A program made the translations under genes and the position numbers. DNA of 35,436 bases from Mansonella perstans (Eukaryota > Nematoda > Chromadorea > Rhabditida > Onchocercidae). The stretch spans positions 1 through 35,436 of the forward strand of contig JBAMDO010000342.1 in NCBI GenBank assembly GCA_037074765.1, read 5' to 3'. Below are positions 29,836 through 35,436 of this stretch, piece by piece (within the stretch, counting starts at the first letter, position 1; every line of letters starts with the position of its first letter). The notes beneath the pieces were generated by a model that saw only the letters and a program-made list of their open reading frames with translations, had not been told where the DNA came from and did no database searches.

Positions 29836-30801
29836 TGATAATTCATTCATTTCCATACAATAATGTCGAAAAAAAAAAACAAAAATTGTAATTTTTAAAA
29901 TTTTATTAACAAACAACAACTTTTCCTTCTCACATATAAACCAATAAACTATTGATTTTAAGTGAAAATTTCAAAAATATGAAAATTAGCAATTTTTTTT
30001 TCCACGTGAAAAAGTAAAAGGCACTGAGTAATATTTGTTGTCAAAAGTCCTCAAAACTTCTAAAGGAGAATGAGTAATGTGACAGCTGGACTGGATACTT
30101 ATTATCTTTGGCCAAGGTCTCTGGCCAAGGTCTACTTGTCTCCAGAATGCATCTCAACTATTAAATTATAGCATGCAAATCTATGTGCAAAATCCGAATT
30201 ATCCGGTTAAGGCAAAATCTGATTCTGGAATTATTCATATACAATCACAGCGGCAAAAAACTATCTGATATGGTAAAACATTTATGTATCCTAGGAAATA
30301 TTCTGAAACTTATGATTGCTGGGTAATTCTGGTAATTTCGGTAAAATATCTAGTAATTCCGGCATACAGTAATTGCGTTCTAGTTGTTCTGAAAATCTGA
30401 TAATTCCGTAAACTTCAAATATTCATTTTCCGGCTGATGATAAAGCAAAACTTACATAATAAGCTCAATCAAAACTAGCCAATTCTTTGGAAGCAAAAAT
30501 CAAAAAAGGAAAAACTGAAATTTTTGTTCTGACAAAGAAAAATCTCTAGAAAAATCTAGAAATGTACTGAAAGTGTTGTAGTTTTGAATTACTCCAAATA
30601 GTTAAATTTATTCATTTCCAGAAACTTATTAAAACTAACAAAAAGAACAAATAGTAAAATGTCAAAGCAAATGAGTGAAATGAAATGAAATGATTCAAAA
30701 AAAAACTTTTTTCAAAATTTGATTTAACATTTTGTTAAAAAAGTTCCTACGAAATAAATTTTATTTTGAATTCTTTAAAATCATTTCCTTCTTTTCCTTC
30801 T

Positions 30802-30948
30802 TTATTTTTCATTTTTTCTTGTCAACCGGAAAAATCTAAGCCATTTGGAGCGGCGGGACAGTTGGTTGGCTTTTTGGAATATATAGCAAAGCAAAAGGGA
30901 ACATTTTTGCAGCTCTGTTCTCACGGCAATAAATTTTGCTGTCGATTG
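30802..30948 (-). CDS. Candidate exon (48 codons then stop), unassigned
   Basis: A good acceptor (ttttttatttacag ending at 30949) opens a frame reading QSTAKFIAVRTELQKCSLLL, then CYIFQKANQLSRRSKWLRFF, then RLTRKNEK and TAA. It is much more complex than the flanks. The plus strand is also open (PEKSKPFGAAGQLVGFLEY...IAKQKGTFLQL... to a TAA at 30952), so strand is undecided. No family recognised. It could be a 3' exon of a neighbouring gene, or a relic. Confidence 0.3.
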   Translation of the reverse strand, partial: QSTAKFIAVRTELQKCSLLLCYIFQKANQLSRRSKWLRFFRLTRKNEK

Positions 30949-31173
30949 CTGTAAATAAAAAAATTTTGATTTTTAGTACCGGTTGAATTGAACAACAGGA
31001 ATTTCATCTTTTCGGCATCATTCCATATGTATCCATTTCAAAATTGATTTTAATTTTAAATTTTTTTTCAACAACAACTTTTAAAATTGCATGCAAAAAG
31101 AATTAAGTATAAGCAAAGAGCAAAAAAAAATCAAATATTTCCTGAAACTTCCGCCGGAATAACCCTTAATTTT

Positions 31174-31193
31174 TCTCTCTCTCTCTCTCTCTC
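31174..31193. repeat. (CT)n microsatellite
   Basis: About ten CT units. Confidence 0.9.
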
Positions 31194-32412
31194 ATTTTTC
31201 ATATATTTCCTCTAACAGCAATTAGAAACGATAGTTCTAAAAAATGAAAAGTTTTTGAAATTACTTCTTCCAAAATGTACACTAAATCATTTCTGTATTC
31301 CATTTCAAATCATTTCCTTCTTTTTTTTTGTTATTACTATTTTTTACATAATTAATTAATTCAACAAAATTACTGCAATAATTCCATCGAATATTTTCTC
31401 TCATTAAATTGATTAATAATTAATTAATCGTTCTTGAAAAGTTTGCACTATTTGTCTATTTTCCTTTCTTTTATTCTTTCGTTTTCTTCGATATTAATTT
31501 ATGGACTTAATGAATCATTTTATAATTGCAAATGAAATTATAATTAATAATTGTCAGTGTGAATTCATTCAATTAATTATTAAGCATTAAATCAAATTTG
31601 ACTGCAAAGAATTGAAAATTTCTTTGCAATCATTTTTTTAGGCCAAAGAGAATTTGCAAATTTTTTTTAGACGGAAAGTTAATTATACACCGACACTTTT
31701 TACTTTCTACTTTTACCTTTTTTTCAATCATTAGAAATAACAATACAGATGATTTAAAAGGCTGCAATTAAAATTTGAATAGTTCCATGATAACCTATGC
31801 GACACAACGTATGGGACACAACGTACATGTATGTCACACACATACATTACTTCTATGAAGAACAAATTGGTTAAAAAAACCGCCAAAAAAAAATTTATTA
31901 ATTTTTTAAAAATTCTTAAAATCAAGTACACATGATTTTTTTTTGTTTAAATCATTTTTAATTTTTTTTTACATAAGAATTACAATTTTAGCAAAAAATT
32001 AAAATTAAAACAGTAAAAAATACGTAAGATACAGAGATAATGGATCGAAAAGAAAAATGGAAGAGAAAGGAAGACGGATGACATATGACAAGTAATTATG
32101 TATTTTAATTCACTTCTAATTAATATGAATATAATACTTTAATTAACATTTTTCAGTTGCTTTTTCTGTCACTCAAAAAAAAGTCTTTTTCTCAAAAAAA
32201 AAAAGTGCAACTATTTTTTAAAAATTGTTTTGTAAATGTAAATGTAACATTTTAATTGTTATATTGTGTTATTTAAATTAGCATCTACCGTAAGCAATGA
32301 ATGAGAATTCTTTGTAATTAAATTAGTATTTTAAATAAGCAAATCAATTTAAACAATTTAATATCGATTTAAATAACAATATAACAATTATCTATGTGTG
32401 CATGTTTATGTC

Positions 32413-32431
32413 GGTGTGTGTGTGTGTGTGA
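32413..32431. repeat. (GT)n microsatellite
   Basis: About nine GT units preceded by 'tgtgtgcatgtttatgtcg'. Confidence 0.9.
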
Positions 32432-32600
32432 CAATATAAAGGATGTATGGCAATATGAGAAATTATGAACTTACAATATTACATCCATTCTTAAGGTATG
32501 ATAAGTAATGGATAGATAAGAAAAATACCTTTCCTTAACAAAGACAGTATTATTGTGTTCAGGGAATAGGACGGAAGAGAAAATTGAAAGCAAAAAGAAC

Positions 32601-32660
32601 AAATAGGCCGGACAAACGCAAATAGGCCTGACAAGTACAAACAAGCCCGACAAATAAATG
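32601..32660. repeat. Three-copy tandem repeat (~19 bases)
   Basis: 'aaataggccggacaaacgc', 'aaataggcctgacaagtac', 'aaacaagcccgacaaat'. Locally G+C-rich. Confidence 0.88.
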
Positions 32661-32827
32661 AAAGGAAACATGAATGGACGGAAACACGAAAGGAAGAAAC
32701 AAAAAAAAAAAAAAAAAAAACTGCGACAAGCCAATAACTTAGCCAAGAACTTCTTTAGGCTAAAAAGATTGCTGTAATGAAATTCCACTTTGACTTGACT
32801 GCTATCTACAAGTCTACAAAAAGCACT

Positions 32828-33020
32828 TTTCACTTAAGCCTAATACCAGGAAGCATATTGTAATAACAGTTCAATTTCAGTAGTGATATTCTTTCAGTAC
32901 ACTGCCAGTAAGAGTAGCCAAATATTTCACTTGAGCCTAATACCACGAAGCATATTGTAATAATAATTTCAATTTCATTAGTGATATTCTCTTAGCACAC
33001 TGTCAGTAAGGGTACCCAAA
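32828..33020. repeat. Two-copy 97-base tandem duplication
   Basis: 'tttcacttragcctaatacc' starts copies at 32828 and 32925. 'gaagcatattgtaata', 'gtgatattct', 'cagyacactg' and 'cagtaag' are all shared. Highly similar, so a fairly recent duplication. Confidence 0.92.
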
Positions 33021-33799
33021 AGATAACGAATTGGACTGTAATACAAATTTAGGTCATATGCAATTGCAAGTAGTTTACCAAATGGTATTTGATGACAATT
33101 AATTGCGACAAGCAATTCTCGATTTGTATCATCTTTTTACAAATTGACAAAATTCTTTTGATAGTTCAAAAGAAACCTAAATCTTTAAATGATTATGTCT
33201 TTATTGAAATAAAATAATGATGTGAAAATAGAAGTGAAAAGAATGAATGAAAAAATTAAAAGAGAAAAAAATTTGTTTAATTAGTTTGGCATTATTTAAA
33301 AAATTTCGACTCATCCTATCCACCACCACTGCATTTAATTATTTCTTTCTAAACAGTAATCATATTACGACAAATATTTACATCAATACCTGAATTTCCA
33401 GTTTCGCTTCTTATAAATACTATCTATACCACGGACTAATTATTCACTCCCTCAGATCAAGTTAGCCAAGCTGGAAGATCCTGGGAAAATTTAGCTCTTG
33501 ATAAATTCTGTACAACTCAAGCCAAAAGCCAAAAGCCAGAAGAAAAAATTTAATTGAACAGGCATAGTAGTTAAGACACTTTGCAATTATTCATTTTTTA
33601 AACATTTCACAAATTTCATACATTTCATTTCATTTACAGTCAATTTTAACTAGTCCAAAAACAACCTGAGCTAACCTTTCCTTTACCTAATTTTATTAAA
33701 AATTCATTTTTATGATTCAAAAATTTCAATTTTTAATATAAGGATTCAATAGAGAATTGAATGAGCAATTTAAAAAAAAAAATGAATTTAATAATTTAC

Positions 33800-33943
33800 C
33801 TATAAATTTAACAGTTCATTTGTAATTGAATAATTTATCTGAAATTGAATAATTACTTTACTTTGCTGCATTGGTAGTTTCCAAATCGATGATTCGGTAA
33901 GAACGATGAGGCGCGGTGATTTTGAACAGAGTGACTGTTTCAT
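33800..33943 (-). CDS. Candidate short ORF (47 aa) in a G+C-richer block, unassigned
   Basis: ATG at 33943 reads MKQSLCSKSPRLIVLTESSI, then WKLPMQQSKVIIQ, to TAG at 33800. A second minus frame over the same 80 bases is also coherent (TLFKITAPHRSYRIIDLETT) and would leave through a gtaaag donor near 33861. The plus strand has a strong gtaaga donor at 33897. The block is exon-like, but frame and strand cannot be settled. Confidence 0.25.
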   Translation of the reverse strand: MKQSLCSKSPRLIVLTESSIWKLPMQQSKVIIQFQINYSITNELLNL

Positions 33944-35365
33944 TTTAAGTTTAACTATTAGGTTGAAAGTTTTTCCAAGTAAAGTTTATTTTCAACGTAA
34001 TAGAATTTAATTTCTTTTTGAATTTCTTATGGCCCCTACTATAAATTGAAACAAGGAGAAGAAACCAAAGCATTGGTCAAGGCCATTAGTCAAGCATTGC
34101 TCTTGGTCAGATTGAAATTTTCCATAGAATTTAATCATATATTATGAGAGAAAATTGAAAAGAACTATTTGCAGTTATATAAATTTTTTTTTCACATAAA
34201 GAAAAATTAAAATTGAATTGAAAAAAAAGTGAGTGAAAAAAAAGAAGACTGTGAGAGAAGAGAAGAGTTGCAGTATTGCTCCTCTCATTGGTGTTATTAG
34301 ATTAAAATATTAACAAACTAAAAAAACTATTAAAAATAGAAATTTACAATTAACTTCTCATTAACAAGCTATTAATTTCTAGCATTGCCATTAATTCCCA
34401 CTTAACATGATACCATTTTTCACGTCATCATAAATTTTACCTTACGTCATTTTACGCCATTTAATGTAAATTAGCATTTGATAATTGATGGAATTTGCTG
34501 CTAATAAGAGATAGTAATTGCAAGCTAAATGTTTCATTTTATCCATCCATTATTGTGGTAACTGATTACTTGAAAAATTGATTGCTTAAAAATTGAATTT
34601 TCGAATTAATTTCTCCAAAAAAAAGCTTGTTTGGAAACAAAAGTTAACATTTCTCATTTTTTTCCTGCACAAAAATTAAGACAATGTGATAATTTTGAAA
34701 TGTTATTTTTTGGAGGAGAAAAAAAACGACAAAAAATGACTAAAACAATAAGATTAAGAATAACAATAACAATAACAACAATGACAACAATAAGACTGCA
34801 AGCAAATGTTGACGGAAATTGCTTTGGTGACAAAAAAGCGATGGATGAATTGTAAATTTGACAAAAAGAAAGAGAAATGAAATTGAAATTGTCCACTGAG
34901 CATGGAATTTTCAATCACTTTAAAAAACACCTCAATGATCAATGAAATGAAAAGCTTGCACAGAGAAAACAGAAAGTTTCGTTGTTGGAAATGGAAATCA
35001 TCGAAATTTCGAAAAATTTTTCACTTCGTAAATTTTACTTTGTGCTAAAAGGAATTATTTCCATGCTTTCTTTTTTTTTTCAAATTTAAAAATAAAATTT
35101 TTTTAAATTTCCATGATTTTCCGAAAAATTAGCAAAATTGAGCCTGCCTTTGTTGCATAAAATGAAATAAATAAATGATTGATAAAAAGAATATTATTTT
35201 ACATGGGAAATTTCCCCAATGCATAACTTTTTCCATCACCTAAAATTGTGTAATATCCGGAATATCCGGAAAATTCCACGACAAATTCAGAATCTGTTCA
35301 TCCTGAAAACTTCCGACAATGTGTTATCCTTTTTCCTAATATATGCAAACATTTCGATAATTTGA

Positions 35366-35436
35366 TTATTCGATAAGCGCGCTAATCCATTACAACGAGA
35401 GGAAAAAGAACTGAAAAAGCGAAGAGACAGAGCGAA
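35366..35436 (+). CDS. Possible partial exon at the right edge
   Basis: The last 71 bases are open on the plus strand: LFDKRANPLQREEKELKKR then RDRA, running off the window. The charged Glu/Lys/Arg composition is typical of a coiled coil or splicing-type linker, but purine-rich non-coding DNA could also give it. The nearest AG acceptor is at 35376-35377 (phase 0). Confidence 0.22.

Larger units (their letters stand above)
27880..35365. other. Gene-poor spacer
   Basis: Apart from the repeats and candidate short frames listed, no splice-bounded coding sequence, tRNA or rRNA was recognised. Degenerate 'taattccgg/ggtaattc' words recur at 30180-30420. Confidence 0.55.

Noticed and set aside
28743..29919. 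Tyr/Val-, Ser- and Arg/Glu-rich minus-strand frames
   Set aside because: All fall on (ACT)n, (AAT)n, (GA)n or (CT)n microsatellites.
33400..33444. Small minus-strand frame RGIDSIYKKRNWKF with tag acceptor and gtattg donor
   Set aside because: Only about 45 bases with weak sites and no neighbours to join in phase.

Overview
Eukaryotic, very A+T-rich DNA (roughly three-quarters A+T by eye), full of microsatellites, homopolymer runs and short local duplications. It has no bacterial-style gene packing. Genes are split by small introns (145-310 bases near the 3' end) with gtaagt-like donors and short acceptors such as ttttttcag, tattccag and tttag. This, with TTAATTAA-rich spacers, suits an invertebrate, most likely a nematode (possibly a spirurid/filarial type). 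An AT-rich mite or another small metazoan cannot be excluded from sequence alone.

Only one gene can be read with confidence. It lies on the minus strand, with exons from about 11.8 kb down to 2.6 kb. Ten exons chain with fully matching intron phases (an eleventh, at 8260-8310, is optional) and encode about 650 residues. The C-terminal ~160 residues form a BAH domain of the BAHD1/BAHCC1 type (WYY motif, ELLASKHMD block, VLTYNEYGRFMA block, final ELVYFCRRIYD block). In vertebrates this class reads histone H3K27me3 and acts in heterochromatin and gene silencing. The N-terminal half is low-complexity and basic, with nuclear-localisation-like runs and a Gln10 tract. The most 5' assignment, an 8-base start exon at 18875-18882 behind a ~7.1 kb first intron, fits in phase but is only a proposal.

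Layout: 1-340, CA/TA minisatellite; 341-2588, 3' flank of the gene; 2589-11781, the BAHD1-like gene; 11782-18874, putative first intron or 5' flank with tandem repeats, two G+C-richer blocks and a cluster of ACGTCA motifs; 18883-35436, a gene-poor spacer with many two- to four-copy local repeats, GATA-type and AGGTCA-type motif clusters, a perfect 30-base inverted repeat, and a few isolated exon-like open frames (22.1, 23.1, 30.9, 33.9 and 35.4 kb) that I cannot assign. No rRNA, tRNA, CRISPR, transposase or viral gene was recognised.
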